A stretch of DNA of 64,000 nt from a bacterium (GCA_021800275.1 JAJYZB010000005.1:103874-167873); one strand, 5' to 3'. Counted from the stretch's first letter, positions 45,568 to 55,143 are shown. Translations and numbers: made by a program. The notes: generated from the sequence alone by a model not told the origin.

Positions 45568-47613
45568 ATGAATCAAAGCGAAATTGTGAGTTTCATCTGG
45601 AGTGTTGCTGATCTGATCCGTGACACGTTTAGGCGAGGGAAGTATCAGGATGTCATTCTTCCTTTTACTGTCCTGCGCCGACTGGATTATGTTCTGGAGC
45701 CCACCAAGGAAAAGGTCCTGCAAACCAATGCTCGTTTGAAGGGGAAACTCGAAAACCTGGATCCCCAACTTCGTAAGGCATCAGGCTTTCCATTTTATAA
45801 CACCTCACGTTATGATTTTGAAAAACTTCTAGCGGACTCTCACAATCTCGCTGCTAATCTCAACAACTACATCAGCGGTTTCAGTCAGAATATGCGTGAG
45901 GTCATTGAAAAGTTTGATTTTCAGAACACGATTGCCAAACTGAATGAGTCAGGTCTTTTGTTTAAAGTGATGGAGAAATTTAAGAATGTTGACCTTCGCC
46001 CTGACACAGTGGACAATGCCACCATGGGAACCATTTTTGAGGAGTTAATTCGTAAATTTAATGAAGCCCTTGATGAAAATCCTGGAGAACACTTCACCCC
46101 GCGTGATGTGGTCCACCTGATGGCTGATCTCCTTACTGCTGGGGATGAAAAACGTTTGAGCCAGAAAGGGATTGTTCGGGCGATTTCCGATCCATGCTGC
46201 GGAACTGGAGGAATGTTGACCATCACAAAAGAGCATATCCTTGGGGATGGAAATCCTGGAATCAATCCTAAAGCGGAAATTCATCTTTTTGGCCAGGAAG
46301 TAAACCCTGAAACTTTTGCTGTTTGCAAATCAGATATGTTCATTAAGGATTTAACAGGTCATGACGGAGAAAATATTGCTTTTGGCAGCACGCTCTCAAA
46401 TGACAAACATCGAGAAAAAAAGTTCGATTATCTTATCGCTAATCCACCTTATGGGAAAGAGTGGAAAATGGATGAAGAAGCAGTCAGGGAAGAGCACGAG
46501 CGCGGCTCATTAGGAAGATTTGGAGCAGGGCTTCCCCGGATTAGTGATGGTCAGCTGCTTTTTCTGCAGCACATGTTGAGTCATATGAAGCCCCTGGATC
46601 AAGGAGGGTCTCGGGTGGCTATTATTATGAACGGCTCTCCTCTTTTCACAGGTGACGCTGGGAGCGGGGAAAGCGAGATTCGCCGGTGGATTTTAGAAAA
46701 CGACTGGCTGGAAGCATTGATTGCTTTACCTGAACAGCTTTTCTATAACACTGGAATTGCGACCTATATCTGGGTCCTCACGAACCGAAAGACAGCAGAG
46801 CGGCGCGGTAAGGTTCTGCTTATCAATGCCACATCTTTTTGGAATCAGATGCGCAAAAGCCTTGGCTCTAAAAGAAGAGAAATCCCTGAAGAAAAAAGAT
46901 TAGAGATTGTAAAACTTCTCAAGGAGTTCCAGGAAGGGGAGTTCAGCAAAATTTTCCCAACAACCTATTTCGGATATCGCAAGATTACGGTAGAACGCCC
47001 TCTTCGTCTAAACTTTCAGGCCAGCTCAGAGCGGACAGCTCGACTGGGTGAACAAATCGCTTTTAAAAATTTGTCTGAAAGTAAGAAAAAAAACCTGAAG
47101 GAGCGAGAAAAAGAGGTGGCAGAGAAACGCAAACTGCAAGAAGCCATTCGCTCTTTGCTTGCTCTGATTCCGCAGACTTTGTACAAGAACCGTAGAGATT
47201 TCTTGGAGGCTTTTGCCCAAGCCGAGAAGAAAAGCGGTGTCAAGCTGACAGGGTCTCTTCGAAAAACTGTTACAGCCGCCCTTTTTGAGAGGGATGAAAC
47301 AGCGGAAATATGCCGCGATGCCGACGGACGACCAGAGCCAGACCCGGAATTGAGGGACACGGAGAATGTTCCATTATCTGAAAGCGTCGAAGCCTTTTTC
47401 GAGCGGGAAGTGAAACCCCATGTTCCGGATGCTTGGATTGATACTTCTAAGCGTGATCCCAAAGATGGCAAAGTCGGAATTGTAGGGTATGAAATCAACT
47501 TCAATCGCTATTTTTACAAATATCTTCCTCCAAGACCTCTGGAGGAAATTGAAGCAGACCTGAAAGCAGTTGAAAAAGAAATTGTTCGGATGTTGAGCGA
47601 TATGACAAAATGA
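45568..47613 (+). CDS. hsdM: Type I restriction-modification DNA methyltransferase subunit
   Basis: 681 residues. S-adenosylmethionine motif I is DPCCGTGGML (about residue 208) and catalytic motif IV is NPPY (about 291-294), both intact, so N6-adenine methylation is expected. The N-terminal helical region (SEIVSFIWSVADLIRDTFRRGKY) and a charged coiled C-terminal part (to about 600) are typical of HsdM. The ATG at 45568 fits the family; the frame is open to 45490 without homology. It heads the defence operon. Its methylation pattern is set by the HsdS part of the fusion protein at 48270-51536. Confidence 0.93.
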   Translation: MNQSEIVSFIWSVADLIRDTFRRGKYQDVILPFTVLRRLDYVLEPTKEKVLQTNARLKGKLENLDPQLRKASGFPFYNTSRYDFEKLLADSHNLAANLNNYISGFSQNMREVIEKFDFQNTIAKLNESGLLFKVMEKFKNVDLRPDTVDNATMGTIFEELIRKFNEALDENPGEHFTPRDVVHLMADLLTAGDEKRLSQKGIVRAISDPCCGTGGMLTITKEHILGDGNPGINPKAEIHLFGQEVNPETFAVCKSDMFIKDLTGHDGENIAFGSTLSNDKHREKKFDYLIANPPYGKEWKMDEEAVREEHERGSLGRFGAGLPRISDGQLLFLQHMLSHMKPLDQGGSRVAIIMNGSPLFTGDAGSGESEIRRWILENDWLEALIALPEQLFYNTGIATYIWVLTNRKTAERRGKVLLINATSFWNQMRKSLGSKRREIPEEKRLEIVKLLKEFQEGEFSKIFPTTYFGYRKITVERPLRLNFQASSERTARLGEQIAFKNLSESKKKNLKEREKEVAEKRKLQEAIRSLLALIPQTLYKNRRDFLEAFAQAEKKSGVKLTGSLRKTVTAALFERDETAEICRDADGRPEPDPELRDTENVPLSESVEAFFEREVKPHVPDAWIDTSKRDPKDGKVGIVGYEINFNRYFYKYLPPRPLEEIEADLKAVEKEIVRMLSDMTK

Positions 47614-47619
47614 ACTATT

Positions 47620-47658
47620 TGTCGGCACTTGACTTTATCTGCCGACATTTGTTACAAT
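47620..47658 (+). promoter_or_regulatory. Promoter and AbiEi operator inside the restriction operon
   Basis: TTGACT (47629-47634) and TACAAT (47653-47658) are separated by 18 bases. TGTCGGCA (47620-47627) and its exact complement TGCCGACA (47640-47647) flank the -35 box, with centres 20 bases apart, two helical turns. AbiEi antitoxins repress their own promoters by binding inverted repeats, so this is the expected operator. The start codon follows the -10 box by six bases, so the message is probably leaderless. Confidence 0.72.
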
Positions 47659-47664
47659 AAGAGT

Positions 47665-48273
47665 ATGAGAACAAAGGATCTGTCACTGGCAAGGCTAAAA
47701 ACTGCAGGAATTGGGACATTCTTTCATCTGAAGGACGTTAAATCCCTTGGCGCAACCTTCCATGATATTGAGTGGCTCATGGCCAGAGGAGAAGTTGAAA
47801 AGATCGCCCCAGGGCTTTACCGCGTTTCTGATGTTGAAGCAAACGAGTTTGAAACCCTTGCAATGGTGGCAGCTGCAGTTCCAGATGGAATCATTTGCCT
47901 CCTTTCAGCACTTAGTTTTCACGAAATTGGGACCCAGTCTCCTCATGAAGTGTGGCTCGCTCTTGATAGAAAAGCACGCAAACCCAGCAGACCTGTAACC
48001 AGCCTCCGCTTTGTTCGCTTTTCAGGAGCCATGCTCAGGTATGGAATTGTTTCATACAATATTCTGGGGGTGACGGCTCGAATAACTTCTCCTGCGCGCA
48101 CTGTTGTGGACTGTTTTCGGTATAGAAATAAAATTGGCATGGATGTAGCGCTAGAGGCACTGGAAGACGCTGTACGCACACGCAAAACAAGTATAGATGA
48201 AATTGTCAGAGCAGCAGAGGTTTGCCGCAGTCGCACAGTTATTCAACCTTACCTGGAAGCGATTGCTGCATGA
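47665..48273 (+). CDS. abiEi: AbiEi-type antitoxin / transcriptional repressor
   Basis: 202 residues. The N-terminal winged-helix part has LARLKTAGIGTFFHLKDV, HDIEWLMARGEVEKIAPGLYRV, as in AbiEi antitoxins. The C-terminal domain has ALSFHEIGTQSPHEVWLAL, ITSPARTVVDCFRYRNKIG and LEALEDAVRTR, all typical. In type IV systems AbiEi represses the promoter and counteracts the AbiEii toxin without a stable complex. ATG 47665 fits the family start and the promoter. Its stop overlaps the start of the AbiEii-HsdS fusion gene (ATGA), so antitoxin and toxin are coupled. Confidence 0.9.
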   Translation: MRTKDLSLARLKTAGIGTFFHLKDVKSLGATFHDIEWLMARGEVEKIAPGLYRVSDVEANEFETLAMVAAAVPDGIICLLSALSFHEIGTQSPHEVWLALDRKARKPSRPVTSLRFVRFSGAMLRYGIVSYNILGVTARITSPARTVVDCFRYRNKIGMDVALEALEDAVRTRKTSIDEIVRAAEVCRSRTVIQPYLEAIAA

Positions 48274-51200
48274 GTTTTCACCTCAGCAATGTGTCAGCAT
48301 CGGTTCATGCGCGCTTGCTTAACCGATCACATAAAACAGGCGAAGACTTTCAGTTTATCCTGCAGCGTTATGCCGCTGAGAGATTTCTCTATCGATTAGG
48401 GAAATCACCATATTGCCAGCAGTATGTTTTAAAGGGAGCTTCGCTTTTCTCTTTCTGGGAGAGTTCAATTTACAGACCAACTCGCGATATTGATTTTACA
48501 GCATATGTAGAGAGCAATGCAAACTTTGTTTTATCATCCTTCCAAGAGATCTGCAAACTTTCAGTTCAAGATGACGGCATCTTATTTAACCCAGACACAT
48601 TTACCGCTAAGCTAATTCGTGATAACAGCATATATCACGGTTTGAGAGTGAAATTTCAAGCAAACCTTGGAAGCGCCCGCATCTCAATGCAAATTGACGT
48701 AGGCTTTGACAATGCCATCTACCCTGAAGCAGTAGAGAAAGATTATCCCGTTCTTCTCAGTGATTTTCCAGCCCCAAAGATTCATGTCTATCCGATTGAA
48801 GCAGCCATAGCAGAGAAACTGCATGCTCTCGTAGTGCTTGGAGAAAATAACAGTCGCCTCAAGGATTTTTATGATCTCTACGTGTTTGCGAAAAAGTTTC
48901 CGTTTGACGGAAAAAAAATTTCGCAAGCTGTATCCGTCACTTTTCAACAGCGCCGAACCTCCATTGATATAACACACCCTATGGCCCTGGCGCCGCGATT
49001 CTTTCTGGACACAGTGCGTGCCACCCAATGGCAAACCTACCTTAAAAGAAATGAACTTTCAACCGCGCCAGCGAATTTCAACGAGGTTGGCGAACTGCTT
49101 CGAACGTTTTTTGAACCTGTATGGAGCGCGCTCGCCTCTAGAAAAATTTTCGATTTCAACTGGTCGCCCAGTACAGGCAAATGGGAAATTAGAGGATCAT
49201 CAACGAAAGAAGCTTCTGTGAGTGTAAAATCACAAAAGTTAAATGAAAGTGGAGGCATGAGGCTTAGTGAAATCCCAATCAAGAAAGTAACAACAGAAAA
49301 ACGAGCATCCGTAACCTCCCGCTTTAAACCTTATCCGGAATACAAGGATTCCGGTGTGGAGTGGCTGGGCGAGATTCCGGTGGGATGGGAAGTTAAGAGA
49401 TTGAAATATCTCGCCACCCTCAACAACGAAACTCTGCCTGAATCTACGGATTCAGAGTTAGAAATAATGTACATTGACATTTCTAGCGTCGATAATGTAC
49501 GCGGAATTGTCTCTAAGGAGCCTTTAACTTTTGCAAAGGCTCCCTCAAGAGCAAGGAGGGTGGTTCGTGACGGAGATATAATAATCTCCACTGTTCGTAC
49601 ATACCTAAGAGCCATTGCAGCCATCACAAATCCAGAGCCATATCTTGTCGTTTCTACGGGATTCGCGGTTGTCCGCCCAGGACCAGAACTTTCCACGAAC
49701 TTTATGGGATTTATGGCAAGGTCTCCTTACATGGTGGAATGGGTTGTAGCTAACTCAACAGGAGTAAGTTACCCTGCGATAAATGAAACCGAACTGGGGA
49801 CAATTCCTGTTGCTTTTCCTCCTCCATCCCAGCAGCAAGCGATTGCGGATTTTCTGGACCGCGAAACCGCAAAGATTGATGCCCTTATCGAGAAAAAAGA
49901 AAAGCTCATCGAACTCCTTCAGGAGAAGCGCACGGCTGTCATCAGCCATGCTGTCACCAAAGGGCTTAATCCCAATGTCCCAATGAAGTATTCAGGTGTG
50001 GAGTGGCTGGGCGAGATTCCGGCGCATTGGGAAGTTAAGAGGCTGAAGCAGCTTTGTACATTCGCTTATGGTGATTCTCTTCCAGATAATGAGCGCACTG
50101 ATGGGGAGGTACAGGTTTATGGATCCAATGGTCCTGTTGGAATCCATGATCACGCCAACACTTTAGCACCATGTGTCATCATTGGACGAAAAGGTTCATT
50201 TGGCAAGGTCAATTTCTCGCGGCATCCTGTGTTTGCCATCGACACAACCTTTTTTCTTGACCAACGGCACACTTCCATGGACATTCGCTGGCTTTATTAC
50301 ATTTTAATTCATGCACAGCTTGACCGCGCAAGTAAGGATTCAGCTGTTCCTGGACTTGAACGGCAAGATGCATATAGCCATTTTGCCTGTTATTGTCCCC
50401 TTTCCGAGCAGCGGGCCATCGCGGATTTTTTGGATCGCGAAACCGCAAAGATTGATGCTCTGGTGAAAAAAATTCGAGAAGGGATCGAGCTTTTAAAAGA
50501 ATACCGTGCTGCTCTTATCTCCGCTGCAGTGACTGGTAAAATCGATGTGAGAGAAAATATGAATATTCTACGGTTCCGAGAACATGAGGTGACAAAAATG
50601 ACTAAGAAAATGGTAAATCTTGAGGAGTACCGCAGGAGTCTGCTTGAGCGGCTTGAGCAGCAACATGACGTTTTTTCAAAGACGAAGGAACTTTCAAAAA
50701 TTTTTGACTTTGAATGGCGCGATTCAATCAAACGAGAAATAGAGGCCGCTTCGTATGACAACCTCAACAGTGGCTTCAGTTCAAGCAAAGCCTTCATGTT
50801 CCTGGCATTGAGTTCTCCGATCTATAGATCAGATTGGTATCAGGAAATACCGAATCTGGGTGAGGCTGGAATGGAAAGCCAGCTGACCGAAGATCAAAAA
50901 TTTGATCCTCTAAGGAGCTTCGTTCCGCTGTTTGATGAATGGTGTGCAGCTTTTTCTGCTCTCCCAATGAAAAGATTTGAGGTCGAAAGAAAATTTAAGG
51001 AACTGCGCGCCAATCGATTTTCCAAAAAGTTTCGCGAGTTTGCCTTTGAAATTAGCGTCCTTGGTTTCTTTGCCAAGGAAAAGGTTTTAGAGGACATAGA
51101 AATTCCAGATGGAAAGGGTGGAATCATCGACGGAAAAATTAATCTTGGTTCGCGTCCTATACTTGTCGAAATAACGCACACTTCCGAAGAAATACTCTCT

Positions 51201-51536
51201 TCAGAGCGTAATGTCCAAACTGTCCCTGTTGCCACACTCATAGAGCAAACTATTCAGAAGATAAGAAAAAAAGTCGCCAGCGGCCGTCAGCTAGCTGCTG
51301 CTAAACAAATCCCCTGTATTTTGTTTATTGCGCATAATCCCTTTGGCTCTGACGATGTGACATCAAAATGGGCTGTAGAAAAATGCTTCGAAAATAGTGA
51401 GTTTTCAAAACTTTCAGGAGTGGTTTTTTCAGATTCATGGAAGCTAATTAATACCAAGTTTTGCGCAGCGTCTAGACCGGAAGTTCCGCTGGACAAACAA
51501 GAGTTGGACTTCCTGCGCAAATGGTTCGGAGGTTGA
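48270..51536 (+). CDS. Fusion of AbiEii toxin, HsdS specificity subunit and a C-terminal domain
   Basis: 1088 residues, three regions. (1) Residues 1-320 are an AbiEii nucleotidyltransferase toxin: LKGASLF (G56), TRDIDF (D73, D75), EKLHAL and KDFYDLY (K198, D199, D202). (2) Residues about 350-760 are a full HsdS with two target-recognition domains, each opened by SGVEWLGEIP (S361, S575) and closed by FLDRETAKIDAL plus a coiled coil. (3) Residues about 765-1088 are unrecognised; D954 and E967 (VEIT) could be part of a PD-(D/E)XK fold, a weak suggestion. No stop separates the parts, and an internal ATG at 49257 has its GGAGG too close to act well. It lies between abiEi and hsdR. Confidence 0.82.
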   Translation: MSFHLSNVSASVHARLLNRSHKTGEDFQFILQRYAAERFLYRLGKSPYCQQYVLKGASLFSFWESSIYRPTRDIDFTAYVESNANFVLSSFQEICKLSVQDDGILFNPDTFTAKLIRDNSIYHGLRVKFQANLGSARISMQIDVGFDNAIYPEAVEKDYPVLLSDFPAPKIHVYPIEAAIAEKLHALVVLGENNSRLKDFYDLYVFAKKFPFDGKKISQAVSVTFQQRRTSIDITHPMALAPRFFLDTVRATQWQTYLKRNELSTAPANFNEVGELLRTFFEPVWSALASRKIFDFNWSPSTGKWEIRGSSTKEASVSVKSQKLNESGGMRLSEIPIKKVTTEKRASVTSRFKPYPEYKDSGVEWLGEIPVGWEVKRLKYLATLNNETLPESTDSELEIMYIDISSVDNVRGIVSKEPLTFAKAPSRARRVVRDGDIIISTVRTYLRAIAAITNPEPYLVVSTGFAVVRPGPELSTNFMGFMARSPYMVEWVVANSTGVSYPAINETELGTIPVAFPPPSQQQAIADFLDRETAKIDALIEKKEKLIELLQEKRTAVISHAVTKGLNPNVPMKYSGVEWLGEIPAHWEVKRLKQLCTFAYGDSLPDNERTDGEVQVYGSNGPVGIHDHANTLAPCVIIGRKGSFGKVNFSRHPVFAIDTTFFLDQRHTSMDIRWLYYILIHAQLDRASKDSAVPGLERQDAYSHFACYCPLSEQRAIADFLDRETAKIDALVKKIREGIELLKEYRAALISAAVTGKIDVRENMNILRFREHEVTKMTKKMVNLEEYRRSLLERLEQQHDVFSKTKELSKIFDFEWRDSIKREIEAASYDNLNSGFSSSKAFMFLALSSPIYRSDWYQEIPNLGEAGMESQLTEDQKFDPLRSFVPLFDEWCAAFSALPMKRFEVERKFKELRANRFSKKFREFAFEISVLGFFAKEKVLEDIEIPDGKGGIIDGKINLGSRPILVEITHTSEEILSSERNVQTVPVATLIEQTIQKIRKKVASGRQLAAAKQIPCILFIAHNPFGSDDVTSKWAVEKCFENSEFSKLSGVVFSDSWKLINTKFCAASRPEVPLDKQELDFLRKWFGG
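49353..50022 (+). repeat. Direct repeats bracketing the two HsdS recognition domains
   Basis: A 28-base sequence starting GGTGTGGAGTGG occurs identically at 49353-49380 and 49995-50022, encoding GVEWLGEIP. A second, nearly identical pair encodes FLDRETAKIDAL near 49847 and 50423. Such repeats allow recombination that swaps or deletes recognition domains and changes methylation specificity. Confidence 0.8.
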
Positions 51537-51580
51537 ACATTTATCACCCAAAAGTAAGCTCATTTGGTGGAGGAGGCATC

Positions 51581-54500
51581 ATGAACCCAAACATATCGGA
51601 AAAAAGTTTTGAAGAGGCTATTGAGAATACACTTCTTGCGAACGGACCTGATGCCCCTGGTGGTGCAAGCTGGAGCCGCGAGTCTCTTGCAGCTTACGGC
51701 AGTGAGTGGATTCCTGGCGGCTATCGTAAGCGCAGAGCAGAAGAATATGATCGCGCGCTCTGCTTGGTTCCACGAGATGTTTTTGATTTCATACTTGCCA
51801 CCCAACCTAAAGAATGGCAAAAGCTTGAAACCCACTATGGATCCGAAACAAAGGATCGCTTCCTGAAGCGCCTGGCTCGGGAGATCGAACAAAGAGGGAC
51901 ACTGGATGTTCTCCGAAAGGGGATAAAGGATGCAGGCTGCAAGTTCAGCCTCCTTTACTTCAGACCAGCCAGCAGCTTGAATAAAGATCTAGCGTATCTT
52001 TATCAGGCAAATATTTTCTCAGTCATCCGCCAGCTTCATTACAGTGAGCGTCACGAGAAAAGCCTTGATCTAGCTCTTTTTGTGAACGGCATCCCGCTTT
52101 TTACCGGGGAACTGAAGAATCCACTGACAGGACAAACGGTAGAGGATGCCATCCGTCAATACCGCTTTGATCGGGATCCAAGAGACCCTCTGCTTCAATT
52201 TCGCCGCTGTCTTGCCCATTTTGCAGTTGATCCGGATCTCATTTATATTGCAACCCGGCTTGAAGGTTCAAAGACGAGATTTCTCCCTTTTAACCAGGGA
52301 AAATATGGAGGGGCTGGCAATCCTCCAGTTCCTCCAACTCAGGATGGCTACTCTACTTCCTATCTTTGGGAATCAATTTTGGCACGGGACAGCATCTTGG
52401 ATCTTATTCAGCACTTCATTCAAGAAGTGGAAGACGAAGATGAGAATGGCAGAAAGACCGGGGGAATGCACCTGCTTTTTCCCAGATACCACCAGCTTGA
52501 CACAGTGAGAAGGCTGGTCAGGGATGCTAAGGCTAAAGGTGTGGGCCAGCACTATCTGATTCAACATTCTGCTGGAAGTGGAAAATCTAATTCTATTTCA
52601 TGGCTGGCTCATCAGCTTTCCATCCTCCATGACGCAAAAGACAATCGCGTTTTTGATTCCATTATTGTAATCACAGACAGGAGGGTTCTGGATCGCCAGC
52701 TTCAGCGCAATGTCCAGCAATTTGAGCAAATCGAGGGTCTTGTCGAGAACATTGACAAGACCAGCCGTCAGCTTAAAGAAGCCCTGGAGGCAGGTAAAAC
52801 CATTATCGTAAGCACTCTTCAAAAGTTTCCGGTAATTGCAGACCAGATTCAAGCCCTTCCAGGGAAACGTTTTGCGGTCATTATTGATGAAGCGCATTCT
52901 TCCCAAACCGGAGAAAGCACAAAAGGCTTGAAAGCAGTTCTTTCGGCTGGAAGTCTTGAAGAAGCCGAAAAGGAGGACAAGGAAGAAATCGAGGATCTGG
53001 AAGATCGAATTGTCGAGGAGATGAAAAAAAGAGGACGGCCTGCTAACACCAGTTATTTTGCCTTTACAGCAACGCCAAAGCCCAAAACGCTGGAGCTTTT
53101 TGGCATTAAGCGGCCTGATAACAAATTTGAAGCCTTCAGCCTTTACAGTATGAGGCAGGCAATTGAGGAAGGTTTCATTCTGGATGTTCTGGAGAATTAC
53201 ACCACTTACCGAACTTACTGGCGGCTTCTAAAAACCGCAAAAGACGATCCCCATTATGATCGGAATAAGGCAAGCTATATCCTTCAATCTTTCGTAGAAA
53301 AAAATGAACACGCCATCCGCAAGAAGGTCGAGATTATGGTCGAGCACTTTCATGATCAGGTCTCAAGCAGAATTGGTGGACTGGCTAAGGCAATGATTGT
53401 AACCCGATCCCGCCTGCACGCAGTTCGCTGCAAGCTGGCCATTGATGCTTACTTGCATGAAAAAGCCTACCCGTATAAATCACTGGTGGCTTTTTCGGGA
53501 AAGGTTGTGGATGGTGGAGTTAACTTTACCGAGACAAGCATGAACAGCACCTCACAGGAACGGATTCCTGAAACGCAAACTGCCAGAACCTTCCATCGTC
53601 CTGAATATCGTTTTATGGTGGTGGCTGAGAAGTTTCAAACTGGTTTTGACGAGCCCCTCCTTCACACCATGTATGTGGACAAAAGGCTGAATGGCTTAAA
53701 CGCTGTCCAAACTCTCTCAAGATTGAACAGAGTTCATCCGGGAAAAATCGAAACAATGGTTCTTGATTTTGTGAATGATGCGGATGAAATCCAAAAAGCC
53801 TTTGAGCCTTACTACGAAAAGACACTCCTTTCAGAGGAAACTGATCCAGCCCTTCTCTATGACCTTGAGCGTCAACTCAAAGAGTTTCATGTTTTTAGCC
53901 AGCAGGATATGGAAAATTTTGCGAAGCTTTATTTTATACCCAACACAAGCCAGGACAAGCTTTACGCAGCTCTTCGTCCAATTGTGGAAAGGGTGGAGCA
54001 GCTGCAAAAAGAAGAACGCATGGATCTTCGTGGAAAACTTACGGATTATGTCCGCCTTTACGCGTTTTTATCCCAGCTTCTCACCTTTACTGATGCAGAC
54101 CTGGAGAAGCTTTATGTGTTTGCCAGACTTTTGAAACGCTATTATCCAAGGGAACAAAATGATTTTCCACGGGACATCCAGGAACAGATTAACATAGAAT
54201 CGTACCGGGTCCAGCGAACTCATACGGGAAAAATAACCCTGGAAAGAGGGCAGAAGGAAGTGAAACCTATTGGCGCCGATGGACGTCATGTTTTCCCAGT
54301 GGAAGAGATCGAACCGCTTTCCAGGATCATCCGTGAATTGAACGAGAGATTCGGAACTGACTTCACGAATGAAGACAAGGTTTTTATCCAGCAGCTTGAG
54401 GAAAGATTGGCAGGGGATCAAGCGCTTGCTGACAGCATCAAGGTGAACACCTCAGATAACGCGCGGCTCACTTTTGATTATGTGGTGAATGACCGTCTCC

Positions 54501-54616
54501 AGGAGATGGTGGACACGAACTTTAAATTTTACAAGCGGATTACAGATGACCAGCAGTTTGGGAAGTTTTTTCTGGATTGGCTTTTCGAGCGGCTTAAACA
54601 GAGAACTCAAGAGTAA
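51581..54616 (+). CDS. hsdR: Type I restriction enzyme R subunit
   Basis: 1011 residues. The N-terminal nuclease domain has the PD-(D/E)XK-type LALFVNGIPLFTGELKNP (Glu-x-Lys near residue 176). The helicase motor follows: Walker A SAGSGKSNS near 331, DEAH in VIIDEAHSSQTG near 435, and FTATPK near 494. The C-terminal helical part is long, as usual. It translocates DNA and cuts unmethylated DNA together with HsdM and HsdS. ATG 51581 has AGGAGG close upstream. It lies 44 bases after the fusion gene. Confidence 0.95.
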   Translation: MNPNISEKSFEEAIENTLLANGPDAPGGASWSRESLAAYGSEWIPGGYRKRRAEEYDRALCLVPRDVFDFILATQPKEWQKLETHYGSETKDRFLKRLAREIEQRGTLDVLRKGIKDAGCKFSLLYFRPASSLNKDLAYLYQANIFSVIRQLHYSERHEKSLDLALFVNGIPLFTGELKNPLTGQTVEDAIRQYRFDRDPRDPLLQFRRCLAHFAVDPDLIYIATRLEGSKTRFLPFNQGKYGGAGNPPVPPTQDGYSTSYLWESILARDSILDLIQHFIQEVEDEDENGRKTGGMHLLFPRYHQLDTVRRLVRDAKAKGVGQHYLIQHSAGSGKSNSISWLAHQLSILHDAKDNRVFDSIIVITDRRVLDRQLQRNVQQFEQIEGLVENIDKTSRQLKEALEAGKTIIVSTLQKFPVIADQIQALPGKRFAVIIDEAHSSQTGESTKGLKAVLSAGSLEEAEKEDKEEIEDLEDRIVEEMKKRGRPANTSYFAFTATPKPKTLELFGIKRPDNKFEAFSLYSMRQAIEEGFILDVLENYTTYRTYWRLLKTAKDDPHYDRNKASYILQSFVEKNEHAIRKKVEIMVEHFHDQVSSRIGGLAKAMIVTRSRLHAVRCKLAIDAYLHEKAYPYKSLVAFSGKVVDGGVNFTETSMNSTSQERIPETQTARTFHRPEYRFMVVAEKFQTGFDEPLLHTMYVDKRLNGLNAVQTLSRLNRVHPGKIETMVLDFVNDADEIQKAFEPYYEKTLLSEETDPALLYDLERQLKEFHVFSQQDMENFAKLYFIPNTSQDKLYAALRPIVERVEQLQKEERMDLRGKLTDYVRLYAFLSQLLTFTDADLEKLYVFARLLKRYYPREQNDFPRDIQEQINIESYRVQRTHTGKITLERGQKEVKPIGADGRHVFPVEEIEPLSRIIRELNERFGTDFTNEDKVFIQQLEERLAGDQALADSIKVNTSDNARLTFDYVVNDRLQEMVDTNFKFYKRITDDQQFGKFFLDWLFERLKQRTQE

Positions 54617-54738
54617 TGAAAGTAATGCAGATCAAGAGCGTTTTCAAGTTCTCTGCCACTTGATAGATAAATGCAAGAAGAAGTCTCTACAAATAGTTGG
54701 GAAGGGTTATTCTGGATCTGAGAAGAAAAAATTAAGAA

Positions 54739-55000
54739 ATGCAGAAATTCCCGACAAAAGAAGAAGTTCAGGCTTTTATTGAAGGGCATTAATGCGCTAA
54801 TGCTGTTGCCCAGGAAGAGCGAATCGTCTGGCTTTCAAAGCTTTCTCATCAGGATAGTGAAATAATTATATCAAGCGCTCTGCTCTTTCAAGGAATTGGA
54901 AGATTTAAAAAATTCTTATGGAGAGTTAGACGACTATCGCATTCAACAAAAAGTAATTGTCCGAAACCGTATGAATCAGTTGTCTGGTTTAAAATCTTGA
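54739..55000 (+). pseudogene. Decayed small gene downstream of hsdR
   Basis: Protein-like sequence continues across frames: PTKEEVQAFIEG from an ATG at 54739, an in-frame stop, then AVAQEERIVWLSKLSHQD, and in another frame CSFKELEDLKNSYGELDDYRIQQ to a stop at 55000. This looks like one broken reading frame with a stop and a frameshift. No family is recognised. The whole stretch 54617-55235 holds no intact gene. Confidence 0.3.
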
Positions 55001-55143
55001 TTCCTCAGCACGAGGCAGCCTATGAACTTCACCAATTTTTGGCAGATTGAAAATAAAATTAAAATTTTGTGGTTGTGAGTTTCGAGTGCGTGTTCCACCT
55101 GTTTTTTATGAATACAGAGAATATCCGCAGCTGCTGTGGAGAG

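Noticed and set aside
47016..47504. Long antisense frames inside hsdM, groEL, ppdK and hsdR
   Set aside because: They are shadows of strongly conserved genes on the other strand and show no independent features.
49257..51536. Separate hsdS gene starting at an internal ATG
   Set aside because: GGAGG is only one base from this ATG, too close for efficient initiation, and the toxin frame continues without a stop. It is kept as a possible second product only.
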